Numbered from the stretch's first letter, positions 9,798 to 20,117 are shown. The stretch: 64,000 nt of DNA from Trichomonas vaginalis G3 (GCF_026262505.1 NC_067206.1:36347896-36411895), one strand, 5' to 3'. Notes: generated by a model from the sequence alone, not told the origin. Numbers and translations are program-made.

Positions 9798-9906
9798 AAG
9801 TTTCATATCTACATCTGCTCCAAGTTCTATTAGGAACTTTGCAATTTTAATCGAATTCATTTCGACAGCAATGCTAAGTGGACATTCATTTATATCAAAA
9901 GAACTT
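9798..9906 (-). pseudogene. Isolated ankyrin unit of the minus-strand locus
   Basis: On the minus strand it reads DINECPLSIAVEMNSIKIAK then FLIELGADVDMK, one ankyrin repeat. The array begins right after the residues that close the unit (ADVD), the same junction used in the other units. Confidence 0.65.
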
Positions 9907-10874
9907 CATAATTAAATGAAAGATATGAAAAGATAGTGAATTTTATAACTCAATGAAAGATGTGTAAAGGAAATAAATTTTATTAAACAATAATTAATAT
10001 AAAAGGAATTAGAATGATATATAATAATGATTGACATGGAAAGAGAGATAATGCAGTATAACAATAATAAATACGAAAAGATGACGAATATAATAAAATA
10101 ATGTTAGATATGAGCAGAAAATGAATGATACAAGACTTTAATAAATATAAAAAGATAGCAAATTCTCTCATAACATGATAATGTATATAAAATGATATAG
10201 ATTTAATTAAAACTTTGAAAAACACGAAAAGAAAGTGAATTTTATAAAACATTGAATGATATGAAAGGAGGGAGATTTCTAAAAAACAATAATCAATATG
10301 AAAAGGTGGAGTATTCTATGAAACATTGAGAGATATTAAATGGGATAGAATTTTATGAATTAATAATATATATGAAATGATATCGAGTCATGTAAAATAA
10401 TGTGAGATATGAAAGTAAATCGAATTCCATTTAACTAATATAGATATAATATGAAAGATAATGCAATAAGGGAAAGATATATTTGAAAAGAAAGAGAATT
10501 ATATAACGCATTGAAAGATTTGAGAAAAGAGAGAATGACATAATACAAAGATTGATATCAGAAGAAATAGAATTGAATAATGCATTGATAGATACAAAAA
10601 GATATCGAATTCCAAAAAACAATGATCGATATGATGAATTTTTGTTAGATATGAAATGATAGCATATGCTATTTATCAATGATAGATATGGAAAGAAATG
10701 TAATTTCCTAAAATAATGATATATACTTGTTGAAAGAGAATTTTAAAAAGCATTAGTTGACATGGAAAGAAAATAGATTTTATAAAACAATGATGGATAT
10801 GAAAGGAAAATGAATCCAATGAAACAATGATATATATTTGAATCAAGAGAATTTCGTAAAGCAATGATAGATAT

Positions 10875-11813
10875 TTAACTAAATGGAATTTCGTAAAATA
10901 ATAAAAGATATGAAAAGAAAAAGAATGCATTTAAACAACAATCAATATAATAAGAAAGAGAATTTTGTAAAACAATGAATGACATGAAAAGAAAAAAATT
11001 GTAAATTCTATTGACATCTGATCCATTAGTAAGTAAATAAGATGCAATATCAAAATTTCCGAAATGCATGCAATCTGCAATTGAATCAAGATGTTGTCCA
11101 AAATTCGATTTAAGATATTCTGCAATTTCAATATTATGATACTCTAATGCTGTGTGGATCATGTTATCAAATGTTTGACCATCATCTATCATTTGCATAA
11201 AAATGTTTTTATTTCCGTTTTGAATAGCATAAATCGACGAATTATTAGTATACTTGGCTCCCATATTTTTCAAGAAATTGAAACATAACTCTGATCCATA
11301 TTTGATTGCACAATCAAGAGGAGTCATACCTTTTATTTCTTTATTAGTATCGAAGTTTGGGTAAGTGTTTTTTAGCTCATCGATTTTATCCCACGCAATA
11401 TAGTATAAAGGAGATCCTTTTGAAAATAGATTAATAATTTTTTCTTGTTTTTGGTTTGGTCTGAAGTTCTCAAATATGAAACCTTTGTAGTGCAACAAAT
11501 TAGCTAAACTATTATTGTTAGGTTTTATATTACATGAAAATTTATTTGATATCATTTGATAAAGTTCGGCAAAAAATTCAATATTTTTAAGGCGAATTTT
11601 GGAAAAACTATCAATTAAATAAAGTGTCATCTGGATTGATATTTTATTTGTTTTAATGAATTCAATGATTTGTGATGATATTTCCAAAATATTACTGGAA
11701 TTGACGCCTAAAATAGCTTTTGTAGCTTGATCAGGATATTCAAATGTTTCATTTGGCTTATTATTGCTTAAATCTTGGTATTCTTCACTTGCAACTAACT
11801 CTGGACTCGACAT
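10875..11813 (-). CDS. DUF3447-type ankyrin repeat protein, N-terminal part
   Basis: 312 codons from ATG at 11813. Residues ~1-130 (QIIEFIKTNKISIQMTLYLI, LLHYKGFIFENF) form the helical leader seen in trichomonad DUF3447/ankyrin proteins. Residues ~135-270 (SPLYYIAWDKIDELK, MTPLDCAIKYGSELC, IAEYLKSNFG, ASYLLTNGSDVN) are degenerate ankyrin units. After NGSDVNR the frame enters the minisatellite array and ends at 10875 in low-complexity sequence. Further ankyrin units lie downstream at 9798, 9463 and 7955. Either the protein is truncated, or the arrays are removed or read through in some way I cannot see; no known trichomonad splice signal marks them. The role is unknown; ankyrin repeats usually bind proteins. 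Confidence 0.65.
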   Translation of the reverse strand: MSSPELVASEEYQDLSNNKPNETFEYPDQATKAILGVNSSNILEISSQIIEFIKTNKISIQMTLYLIDSFSKIRLKNIEFFAELYQMISNKFSCNIKPNNNSLANLLHYKGFIFENFRPNQKQEKIINLFSKGSPLYYIAWDKIDELKNTYPNFDTNKEIKGMTPLDCAIKYGSELCFNFLKNMGAKYTNNSSIYAIQNGNKNIFMQMIDDGQTFDNMIHTALEYHNIEIAEYLKSNFGQHLDSIADCMHFGNFDIASYLLTNGSDVNRIYNFFLFMSFIVLQNSLSYYIDCCLNAFFFFSYLLLFYEIPFS

Positions 11814-11892
11814 TAAAAAAAAATGATCAAATTTTATCGCTTTTTGAATAAATTTATTTTAAAAATGATAAAATGTTATAGTTCTTTATGCT

Positions 11893-11960
11893 CTTTTTCA
11901 ATAAAATTTTTCATTTGTATTTTGAATACATCACAAAATTTGAATGATTGATTGAAAAAG
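11893..11960. promoter_or_regulatory. 68-bp element with CTTTTTCAAT inverted ends upstream of an ankyrin gene
   Basis: It begins CTTTTTCAAT and ends ATTGAAAAAG, with TTTTGAATAC and CAAAATTTGA between them. A clearly related 68-bp element with the same ends lies at 58531-58598, upstream of the other DUF3447/ankyrin gene. It is either a conserved promoter-region element of this family or a small repeat carried along with the duplicated genes. The rest of the gap to 12305 shows nothing else. Confidence 0.5.
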
Positions 11961-12304
11961 AATATTTTTTTAGTTTCTTATTGTACGCATGCACCTACCT
12001 GGTATTCTATCAATGTTTTTGCATTGTGTGGCCAAATTTTAGATTTTTTTCTTGAATGATATGAATTAATTTATGTTTTGATGCGACACTCTCATATAAA
12101 ATGTTAACTCATAAGAGAAGATCGCGGTTTCTTCATCAATGAAACAGACTTCCTAAAAATTTTATCAAATTCTCATGTTTATTTTGTAATTTTCGCAATT
12201 TATTGGTAATTTACAGAGAGATGTACTCTAATAGAGCTCAAAGTCATAATCTATGATGAATCAATCAATGTCAAATCAAAATTTTAAAAAAAAGTGAATT
12301 TTTC

Positions 12305-14278
12305 ATGAATAGAAAGCAAACTTTATTTGGAAAGGTTAATTTCCCATATGACCAAGGACAAGATAAATCAAATCAACCAAAACGCTTAGCTCACGAAATT
12401 ACTGATGTAAATGAGGAAGTTGAAAAAATTATTGCAAATACTGATTCAAAAAAGCTTGCAGATAAAATCAGAGCACTTAACATCGATGAAGAAATTGTCA
12501 ACGATACCATTGTAGGAATTTTAGAATCTGATTCCGAACTTTTTGTCAATCTTTCTCAATGTATTACTTCATTCGAAAGAGAGTTTGCAGAATTCCCACA
12601 AAAAATCGATAGTTTGCTTAGCATAGTTTCCGAGATATCAAGTTTACCAGTTCCAACTATCGATGATATTCCTTTACCACCAGAATTGAAGAAATCAGAA
12701 ATTCTTGACCAGCCTGCATGGCTTGTGAACGCACCATTAATGTATGATGCATTACTTCAGCAGCACCGCATTGAAGATTCCGTTGCTCTTGTTGTTAAAT
12801 GCCAAAATTGTCATGAACACAACATTCCATCAGTTTCTGAATGGATTGATCATACTCGTGCTGAACTTAAAGCAGAAATACATAATCGACTTTCAAATCT
12901 TCCAATTAATGGACAAGAAGCCCGTAATGAAATAAATCAACTCAAAGACCTCGGATTTGAGTCAGATTCGATGCCTCTTTTCCTCAAACTTGCATCAAAA
13001 TCTCTCGCCAAGAAGATGCCTCAATTCAAAGAGACAGCACAATTTATTCCTTTCATAACTAAGTCAACGCAAGTTCTTTGCCAAGAAATAATTACTACAA
13101 TGGAGTCATTCTTCGCATTATTCGGTAACGATAACATCGCTTGCCTCACAGATTGGGTTACTCAAGAAGTTTCACAAAAATTACCAATTTACAGGAACGA
13201 CATCATGCCAGGAAATTTTGCTTTCATGCGCGAAGCTGTAAAAATTACTCAGAATGAGCTGAAAGTACTTTCCGACCATGGTGTTTCTTTACTTCAATTA
13301 TTTGCTGACATGCCACACAGATTTGCGGAACTTCTTGAACTTAGCCAGCAGCAGAATGTCGCAGAGATCAATGCTACCATCTCAGAAGATAGTTTCGATG
13401 CTCAGCCACCTAAAAAAGGAAAAATTACTTTATTGGATTATCCAAGCAGCATCAGTTTCGACAAATTCAAGAGCCATCTTGACCAGTTCATGAAAGACTT
13501 CGAGTTCCTCTACGATCCATCCATCTTCTTCGATTGCGACACCCAAATTAACACCGTTTTGCTTTCTTACGGCGAAATGTGCATTGATTTGCTCGAATCC
13601 CTCGAGGAAGAAGAAGACACGGATGATATCGATGCATTCGCAATGTTTAGATCCATTTCCGTCCAACTTTCCAAAGTATCAACTTATTTGTTACCAGAAG
13701 TTATGAAAGCTTTCAGAAGAGTGACTTATTATGAATCACCAACCAAGAAACAGACCGAAGAAGCTTGCCACAAGGCAATTGACACTGTTTGCACACTTCA
13801 TGTGAAATACTTCTTCAATGCATGGAACGCAAGCATCGGAGATGTATCCAGTCCTTTCCTAAACTTCCAATGGGAGTCAACAAACGATGTAGATGACCAA
13901 TTTGAGCCAGCATTGAACAGAATTTCGGAATTCATTGACAGTTTGAGACTCCCGACAGCAATTTATGACAAGACACTTTGTATATTCTTGGATCAGTTGT
14001 TAATTGCTGTTAAAGATGCTGGAAGATTCATTGAAGACGTTTCGATGTTAAATTCTTTCGATTTCCACTGGACATTGTTCTCACAATTGCTTAAAGAACA
14101 ATTCCCAAGAGAAGCAATGGACCAATTCACTGCAAATGTTCGTTTAATCGAAAAAGATATTTGCAGAACTAATTTCATCAACGAAAACGAGACAATGACA
14201 CCAATGATGATGATGAGAGCAGTTAAGGCTTTCATTGAAGCTGACCAAGAAGAGGAAGAAGAAGAAACAAAGAAATAG
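12305..14278 (+). CDS. Exo84-like exocyst complex subunit
   Basis: A 657-residue helical protein. The central block reads PAWLVNAPLMYDALLQQHRI then EDSVALVVKCQ, followed by EIHNRLSNLP and a later LGFESDSMPLFLKLASKSL. This is the pattern of the Exo84 C-terminal helical bundle: a leading W-L...P, a region that captures paired helices, then a line in which a leucine-rich helix precedes a short FLK/RS motif. Exo84 is a subunit of the octameric exocyst that tethers secretory vesicles at the plasma membrane. The N-terminus (FGKVNFPYDQGQ) is disordered-looking and the last 20 residues are Glu-rich. No PH domain is evident. Another CATCHR-type tether (Vps51, COG) is the main alternative. The ATG at 12305 is the first in frame. 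Confidence 0.55.
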   Translation: MNRKQTLFGKVNFPYDQGQDKSNQPKRLAHEITDVNEEVEKIIANTDSKKLADKIRALNIDEEIVNDTIVGILESDSELFVNLSQCITSFEREFAEFPQKIDSLLSIVSEISSLPVPTIDDIPLPPELKKSEILDQPAWLVNAPLMYDALLQQHRIEDSVALVVKCQNCHEHNIPSVSEWIDHTRAELKAEIHNRLSNLPINGQEARNEINQLKDLGFESDSMPLFLKLASKSLAKKMPQFKETAQFIPFITKSTQVLCQEIITTMESFFALFGNDNIACLTDWVTQEVSQKLPIYRNDIMPGNFAFMREAVKITQNELKVLSDHGVSLLQLFADMPHRFAELLELSQQQNVAEINATISEDSFDAQPPKKGKITLLDYPSSISFDKFKSHLDQFMKDFEFLYDPSIFFDCDTQINTVLLSYGEMCIDLLESLEEEEDTDDIDAFAMFRSISVQLSKVSTYLLPEVMKAFRRVTYYESPTKKQTEEACHKAIDTVCTLHVKYFFNAWNASIGDVSSPFLNFQWESTNDVDDQFEPALNRISEFIDSLRLPTAIYDKTLCIFLDQLLIAVKDAGRFIEDVSMLNSFDFHWTLFSQLLKEQFPREAMDQFTANVRLIEKDICRTNFINENETMTPMMMMRAVKAFIEADQEEEEEETKK

Positions 14279-14584
14279 AAAATTTTATTAATATTTTTAT
14301 TTACTTATCTCTATTTGTATTATGTAAAAATCCAGAAAATAATCTCATTAGATTTTTGAATTTGTTTTTTTGAAGTTTTTCTTGATAACAAATTTCGATT
14401 TCAAGAAAATGAAATAAAACTTGCGAGTGCATCAGGATGCTCATCTTGTGTTCTATATCCTTTAAGATTTTGAGGATTTTTTTTTTCAAATTCCAATCTT
14501 TATTTATCTATTTGACGAACAATATATTTAAGGATGCAGACTTGGCAATTCTGAGGTCATTTTGGCAATTCTTAAAAAATTTCC

Positions 14585-14619
14585 GGCGAAATTGGCGTCC
14601 GAAGGGCGCCAATTTCGCC
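14585..14619. repeat. GC-rich 13-bp hairpin
   Basis: GGCGAAATTGGCG at 14585-14597 pairs perfectly with 14607-14619 over a 9-nt loop. It stands out as GC-rich in AT-rich surroundings and follows two TTGGCAATTC motifs at about 14547 and 14562. It lies about 300 bp after the Exo84-like gene. Confidence 0.85.
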
Positions 14620-15205
14620 CAATAAGATACATATATCATAGTTATTAGTATTTGGTTTTGGGACCTATTTTTTTCTCCTTTTTCTTCATTTTATTTTTAA
14701 TTATATTGTATTTTAATTTCTATGTGAAAAATAAATCACACTCTGTTCATTTTGATGAGAGTCCTCTGCTATATTTTGTGAGCAGTTAAAAAAATTATTT
14801 TAAAAAATTATTCGAAATATAATAACAGAAATGCATTATCTTATTGAGAATTGAATATTAGTTCAACAAATGTATCATATTCACAAAAGAACTCCGCAAA
14901 ACAGTTCAAATGATTAATATTATTCCATAATAATCAAAAATTTACATAATAATTCATGTAAGAAGGTCATCTCAGATGTAAGAAAGAATTTAGTCTTAAA
15001 TTCATGTTGATTAAACGAAACAATAAGTATAAATATATTGCATTTTTAATAAATGAGTCTGATTTGATTTTATGTGTAGTTAAATATGTTTCAGTGTCAT
15101 TGTTTCAGCTTTCTTGAAGCTTATGGCAATTGGGCAATTCTCAATAACGTACAATTGCCAAAAGAGTTTAAGGTTTGGCAATTCACTCAAATCACTGCGA
15201 AAAAA

Positions 15206-15256
15206 AATAACGTACAATTGCCAAAACCAAAATTGCCTTGGCAATTGTACGTTATT
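15206..15256. repeat. 19-bp perfect hairpin containing ATTGCCAA
   Basis: AATAACGTACAATTGCCAA at 15206-15224 is the exact reverse complement of 15238-15256 (13-nt loop). A third, direct copy of the arm (TAACGTACAATTGCCAA) sits upstream near 15144. The surrounding 15120-15180 stretch has more GGCAATT motifs. The small plus-strand frame here is not a convincing gene. Confidence 0.9.
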
Positions 15257-15504
15257 TTAAAAAGAGTTTACATTGAGTATCTCTAGTTTCGCTATAACCT
15301 AATACACAACATCACAAAAAACATAAATCCTTCGGCAAAAATATCAAATGATTCAATTTCAAATATCAAATTTCCAAAAATCATCAATAATGCCACCATT
15401 TTATTTCAAAAATATATAGAAACTAAAATATAGCATTCTCTTGCTTCTTTCAGACTTAAATAATGCAAAAATTACTATTTTTTTTCAAAACTTCGCTCAT
15501 CCAA

Positions 15505-15526
15505 GAATTGCCAAGCTTGGCAATTC
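15505..15526. repeat. 22-bp perfect palindrome centred on AAGCTT
   Basis: The two halves (GAATTGCCAAG and its complement) form an uninterrupted 22-bp palindrome. It shares TTGGCAATTC with the hairpins at 14547-14619 and 15206-15256. The rest of 14281-15656 is AT-rich with no gene that I can support. Confidence 0.9.
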
Positions 15527-15656
15527 GTGATGAACAAAATTTGCGCTTTTGGCAGTTCCGACATAATATATTATATTATTATATATTAGCACAATATCAT
15601 TTATAAATTAGAAATAAAGTCAGTTAAATCTTCTCTTTAATATTTATAAATATTTT

Positions 15657-16226
15657 TCATATTAAACAGAAAATCATGAAGCAAGGCAAACTTAGATGAA
15701 AATATTTTTGATAGAAATCAGAACACAAGCTTGTTATTATATAAAAATCAAGCCATGACATGTATTGACCATGAGTTGGCATCCCATCTGCAAAGTCAGT
15801 CTCTCTCAATCTGAAATACCTAAAATATCCTCTTGTTTCGAAAAAATACTCAGTTTCGAGGGTTGTGTTGGTAATTCTTGTCGAATTAATTTCCTGATAT
15901 AATGAATAAAAGGTTTTATTATCATTCGAAAATTCCAATGAATAACTTGGCGGATGAAAATCCCATTTATAGCCATCTCGACTTGGACCCCGAATTTTCA
16001 TCCCAGTAATTAAATATTGATTTTTCAAATCCATTAGCATGAAATTATCTAATTTTGTATATAGAAACCAGACATTGTCATCATTATGTTCACTTAAATG
16101 TTTCCAGCCATCAATATTAAAATATCGAAGGTCTTGGTATTGAAAAACATCAATATATCCTCTCTCAATAAGTCCTTTTCCATGCTTCGCAAGTAATTCT
16201 TTGAATAGTAAAACGCGGCGGCTCAG
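15657..16226 (-). pseudogene. F5/8-type-C-like domain protein, copy 1, start codon lost
   Basis: About 190 residues. It reads LLFKELLAKHGKGLIERGYI at the N-side, then VWFLYTKLDNFMLMDLKNQY, MKIRGPSRDGYKWDFHPPSY, LEFSNDNKTF and FRYFRLRETD. This beta-rich order with a late RYFRLRxTD strand matches discoidin/F5/8 type C domains, which trichomonads carry in many small proteins; the ligand is unknown. Where copy 3 begins with ATG (MGRDVLLFKDL), this copy has CTG (LSRRVLLFKEL), and no in-frame ATG lies upstream before a stop. It is therefore probably untranslated or starts internally. The C-terminus has a short hydrophobic tail. Confidence 0.6.
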
Positions 16227-16478
16227 ATCTAAATCATGATGTGAAAAAAACTGACTTTTTTTTGACAAAATTCATGATTCTGAATCAGAGATGCTATTGC
16301 AATAGTGTGTTTCAACTGTTTCGCATACTTTACTTAGAATTCACTTATAGTACGAATTCTTTAGCTCAAATTTCTCAATTATTACTTAATTCAGCTGAAA
16401 TTAGCAAAAAACTATATTATTTAATTATGATTAGTTTAAAAACTATTGTGAAGATTATACCGAGCTATTTTTTTAATC

Positions 16479-17051
16479 TCAAGACAAAATTATGAGGAAA
16501 GTTATGAAATTGGAAAATATTAAATGAGAATAGGTTTGAGAACAAGCAGAACAGAAGTTAGTTATTACATAGAAATCAAGCCATGAAATATATTGGCCAT
16601 GTTCAGGGTTATCTTTTCCTAAATCCGTTTCTCTCAAACGAAAATATCTAAAATATCCTCTTGTATCGAAATGATACTCTGTTTCTAGATTTGTATCATT
16701 AAGTCTTGTTGATTTCCTTTCTTGATATATTGGGAAAAAAGTTTCATTATCATTCGAAAATTCTAATGCATAACTTGGTTGGCAAAAATCCCATTTATAA
16801 TATCTATCTACCCCGCGAATTTTCATTCCGGTTATAAAATATTGAGTTTTTAAATCCATTAGCATATAATTATCGGTTTTAGTGTAAAGAAACCAGATAC
16901 TACTATCATTGTGTTCACACAGATACTTGTAACCTTCAATGTTATGAATTCGTAGATTTTGGTTTTGAAAAATCTCGACATAACCTTGCTGTATAAGTCC
17001 ATTCCCATGGCGTGCAATTAAATCTTTAAATAATAATGTAATACGCCCTAT
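16479..17051 (-). pseudogene. F5/8-type-C-like domain protein, copy 2, start codon lost
   Basis: A paralogue of copies 1 and 3 (GNGLIQQGYVEIF, IWFLYTKTDNYMLMDLKTQY, FRYFRLRETD). The expected start is ATA at 17051-17049 instead of the ATG seen in copy 3 (ATAGGGCGT against ATGGGACGT); the frame is otherwise open to the stop at 16479. A TCACT initiator-like motif is kept upstream at 17086-17090 (minus strand), within TGTCACTTTTCAAAA, shared with copy 3. The first internal ATG is at 16865, which would remove the first third of the domain. A single substitution thus seems to have silenced it. Confidence 0.65.
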
Positions 17052-17306
17052 TTAAATGAAAAGAATACCAATAAAGATTTTGAAAAGTGACAAAATCCTT
17101 TTTGCTACTGCGCGCCTGTAATAATACTATTCATTTTTCAAAAGAGGTTAGAGATTGCGAACTTTAAATATTTCTAGATAGAACTTCGAATAAAATATGT
17201 AATTTAATTTCAATATCTGAACAATTAAAAAATCCGGAAATATTCTAATTTAATTCAGCAATACATGAAGTTAAAATGTTATCATAGAAGTTATTTGAGT
17301 CCTTTT

Positions 17307-17885
17307 TTATTCTCTAGACAAAAATAAGAAGAAAGATAAGAAAATTGAAAATTTTATTTGAGAATAGGTAACATTACAAACAGAGCAGAAGCTTGTAATT
17401 ACATAAAAATCAAGCCATGAAATATATTGGCCATGTCCTGTATCTCCATCTGCTAAATCAGTTACTCTCAATCGAAAATATCTAAAATATCCTCTTGTAT
17501 CGAAATGATACTCAGTTTCTGCATTTGTATCAGAAATTCTTCTCGATTTACTTTCTTGAAATAATTGGAAAAAAGTATTTTTATCATTTGAAAATTCTAA
17601 AGCATAACTTGGTGGGTGGGCATCCCATTTATATACTTCAGACGTTTCTCGAATTTTCATTCCCGTTATAAAATATTGAGTTTTTAAATCCATTAGCAGA
17701 TAGTTATTGGTTCTGGTGTAAATAAACCAGAGATTGCTATTGTTGTACTCACAGAGGTATTTAGATCCTTCAATATTGCGAGGTACAAGATTTTGATATT
17801 GAAAAACACTCACATATCCCTGTTGGATAAGTCCATTTCCATGCTTTGCAATTAAATCTTTAAATAATAAAACATCACGTCCCAT
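17307..17885 (-). CDS. F5/8-type-C-like domain protein, copy 3
   Basis: A 192-residue protein starting MGRDVLLFKDLIAKHGNG. The body (VSVFQYQNLVPRNIEG, YLLMDLKTQYFITGMKIR, YKWDAHPPSYALEFSND, FRYFRLRVTDL, GQYISWLDFYVIT) is a single discoidin/F5/8-like fold. The last 25 residues are hydrophobic (FSIFLSFFLFLSRE), perhaps a tail anchor. It is the only one of the three tandem copies with an ATG at the shared start. An initiator-like TCACT lies at 17920-17924, about 35 nt upstream. The ligand and the location in the cell are not known. Confidence 0.65.
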   Translation of the reverse strand: MGRDVLLFKDLIAKHGNGLIQQGYVSVFQYQNLVPRNIEGSKYLCEYNNSNLWFIYTRTNNYLLMDLKTQYFITGMKIRETSEVYKWDAHPPSYALEFSNDKNTFFQLFQESKSRRISDTNAETEYHFDTRGYFRYFRLRVTDLADGDTGHGQYISWLDFYVITSFCSVCNVTYSQIKFSIFLSFFLFLSRE

Positions 17886-18155
17886 TTAAAAAATATATCC
17901 CGATATTACATTTTTGAAAAGTGACATTCATTTGAGGTCTGCACACCTGTAGAATATTTCAAAACTAATTGTTCAACAATGGCAATATAATTGATATAAC
18001 ATAGAGTAATTTTAAGTAGCTATTGATAATGATATATGAGTGTATTGAGTTGGATGCTTTAAATATCAAGCATTTTGCATTATATAAAAAAAGTTATTGG
18101 ACGTAAATAAAAATTTGTTTGAATCACATATTTTTGTTTAATAAACATTAGTAAA

Positions 18156-18701
18156 TTAGTAATCAGATGGTTTTCCAGCCAATATCTCTTGGATTTGATG
18201 AACATCTTTTTCAACATCGACAGAAGATAATCTTGGCTTTCCTTCGTCTGGCTGCTGCGTTCTTGTCTTCATCTGTCCTTCTGATGGTACAGTTGGGAAA
18301 TCTATTGGATGAGCTGAAATGAAATTTTGATAGTCTTTGCCAAGGAGGTCCTTGAGCTGGCTTGTAATTGTCTGATACGACTGATAATATGCTCTCATGA
18401 GTCTCTCGAAAAGTAATTTCTTGTATTCTTCAAGTTCTGTTTTAATTCTTTCAGATTCTCTTTTCATTTGCTCTTCAATAACATCTAACTTGATCTTGAG
18501 TCTCTCCTCAGCCTGAGCATGTCTCTTCTTTTTGATGTCTTTCACTAGATCGATGCAAGATTTTTGATCAGGATTTGTTCCATTTTCAAGGGCTTCCCAT
18601 TCGTTCTCAATATCTGTCATTGCATCACGGAAGGCTTGATATTCTGCTTTTTGAACTTCGCTCAAGTTGTCCGGAATTGGAATTTCGGCAATGTGTTTCA
18701 T
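18156..18701 (-). CDS. Coiled-coil protein, possibly Sds3/BRMS1-like
   Basis: I start at ATG 18701 (MKHIAEIPIPDNLSE), 181 residues; the longer frame up to 18761 would overlap the divergent gene's start. The core (residues ~45-120) is a continuous charged coiled coil: KDIKKKRHAQAEERLKIKLD then EQMKRESERIKTELEEYKKL and LMRAYYQSYQTITSQL. The spacing resembles the Sds3-like domain of histone deacetylase (Sin3) complex subunits, but coiled coils mislead easily. The C-terminus is polar. It is divergent from the gene at 18756, with only 54 bp between the start codons, so the two must share a promoter region. Confidence 0.4.
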   Translation of the reverse strand: MKHIAEIPIPDNLSEVQKAEYQAFRDAMTDIENEWEALENGTNPDQKSCIDLVKDIKKKRHAQAEERLKIKLDVIEEQMKRESERIKTELEEYKKLLFERLMRAYYQSYQTITSQLKDLLGKDYQNFISAHPIDFPTVPSEGQMKTRTQQPDEGKPRLSSVDVEKDVHQIQEILAGKPSDY

Positions 18702-18755
18702 TATGTCACCTTTTAAATTCACAAAATTTGTCACTTTTAGTGTGGCACTTTTATT
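18702..18755. promoter_or_regulatory. 54-bp divergent promoter with a TCACT initiator-like site
   Basis: TCACT at 18731-18735 (plus strand) fits the trichomonad initiator TCAYW and lies about 25 nt before the ATG at 18756. I find no equally good initiator for the minus-strand gene. Such a short shared intergenic region fits the compact gene spacing of trichomonads. Confidence 0.45.
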
Positions 18756-20117
18756 ATGCACCCAAAGGATACATTAGCAGGAATCGTTCCACGGCTTAGT
18801 GGCCTTGGATATGCTGATGCCAAACAGATCCTTGGAGAAATTCCTGCAAAATCTATGCGAGATGAAAGTCATATGTTTTGGGATTTATTTAATATTATGT
18901 ATAATTCTGAAAATAAACAAACAGATTTGACATTATGGCTCGAATCAGTTACAAAATGCTTAATACCTACATCATGTGACCCATTTATTCGTGCTTTATT
19001 CACTCATGATTCAAAAACGTATCTTTCATTAGGACAGGAGATATCAGAGTTCATTCTTCTCATTACATCAACTAAATTTAACAAAATGACCGTTCAAATA
19101 CCAGATTTTTTGAGTGAAAAGTCTTTTCAATTTGGCCCAATCAAAATCAAAGGCGAAGACATCTGGAATATGCTTATTTCCAAACTAGACTCAATGCTGA
19201 AGTACAATCTTTCATGGATTTTGATTTTTGCAATTCATTATTGGTATTGCAGCGAAACAGATGATATTGAGACATGTTTCAAGCAGTTTTCTTTGATATC
19301 AGACAAAAACTTAGAAGTTGAAGAGAATAATGACCCGATTTACCATCTTTTAAGAAAATATTCAAATGAAAACATTTCCATCGTCCAAATCTGCAATATT
19401 CTTCAACCACTAGATGCATATGCTTTCGCAAGTATCGCATCAGTCCTTTTCAAAGAACAAATCCAACAAAATATTTTAAATAATCTTGTAAACAACGCGG
19501 CCGCAGATCTTATCACCAACGACCTTTGGGAATACTCATCTTCGTTGTACATGTCGCGAGGCTTAAATATGGAAGGAAACTTCGTAATCACGAAATTCTG
19601 TAATCCTTTGATACAAATGAACGAAAACGAAAAGAGGTTGGTTGAAGACCTTAAAATACCAGAAGATGCACTCTACATGGCAAAAGCTATGAAAGCTTCT
19701 TACATCGCATTATTATACACATCAAAGGACAAACTCGAGAAGTTATCAACAGCAATCGATCTCTGCTTCCTTGCACATAACACAGCAACAGCTTACAAGC
19801 TTGTTTTCAATGAATTTTTGCCACTTGCGATTGAACTTGGAGTTCCAATCCAAGAAATTGCTCATTGGTCACAACCATTCAAATCCCATCCATTTGATCC
19901 TACATTTGCTGACCATTTGGCCGTTTTGGACGTAATTTCGGGATTACCTTACGATCCTGCAAATATTTCAAGAATTCTTGCTAATGAATGGAGTACTTTT
20001 GCTGTTAGAAGAGAAGTAGCAAAGATTATGCTCAAAAATCCAGTAAATGCACAATTTCTTCAGAATGTAGATGCTGCACCAAAATTAGAGATATTATCCA
20101 ACCTCGCTCAACATTAA
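18756..20117 (+). CDS. Unrecognised all-helical protein
   Basis: 453 residues from ATG 18756. It is hydrophobic-helical throughout, with no signal peptide, long membrane segment or zinc motif (for example IWNMLISKLDSMLKYNLSWI, FASIASVLFKEQIQQNILN, KASYIALLYTSKDKLEKLS). The overall look is an alpha-solenoid, such as a nucleoporin (Nup85-type) or coat scaffold, but I see no diagnostic motif, so I give no name. Divergent neighbour at 18156-18701. Confidence 0.6.
   Translation: MHPKDTLAGIVPRLSGLGYADAKQILGEIPAKSMRDESHMFWDLFNIMYNSENKQTDLTLWLESVTKCLIPTSCDPFIRALFTHDSKTYLSLGQEISEFILLITSTKFNKMTVQIPDFLSEKSFQFGPIKIKGEDIWNMLISKLDSMLKYNLSWILIFAIHYWYCSETDDIETCFKQFSLISDKNLEVEENNDPIYHLLRKYSNENISIVQICNILQPLDAYAFASIASVLFKEQIQQNILNNLVNNAAADLITNDLWEYSSSLYMSRGLNMEGNFVITKFCNPLIQMNENEKRLVEDLKIPEDALYMAKAMKASYIALLYTSKDKLEKLSTAIDLCFLAHNTATAYKLVFNEFLPLAIELGVPIQEIAHWSQPFKSHPFDPTFADHLAVLDVISGLPYDPANISRILANEWSTFAVRREVAKIMLKNPVNAQFLQNVDAAPKLEILSNLAQH

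Larger units (their letters stand above)
8764..11010 (-). repeat. Degenerate ~36-45-bp minisatellite arrays separating ankyrin units
   Basis: Read on the minus strand, the DNA is a long series of variants of TTCTCTTTCTTTTCATATC followed by TATCATTGTTTTATAAAA, repeating roughly every 36-45 bp. Arrays occupy about 8764-9462, 9565-9797 and 9907-11010, each lying between two ankyrin units. Open frames in this stretch are low-complexity (I, F, Y, S, L) and not credible proteins. The same repeat family occurs on the plus strand in the locus at 28172-30172. Confidence 0.75.

Noticed and set aside
8764-11010. Several 60-90-codon minus-strand frames rich in I, F, Y and S as membrane proteins
   Set aside because: They are translations of the degenerate minisatellite arrays and lack any conserved pattern.
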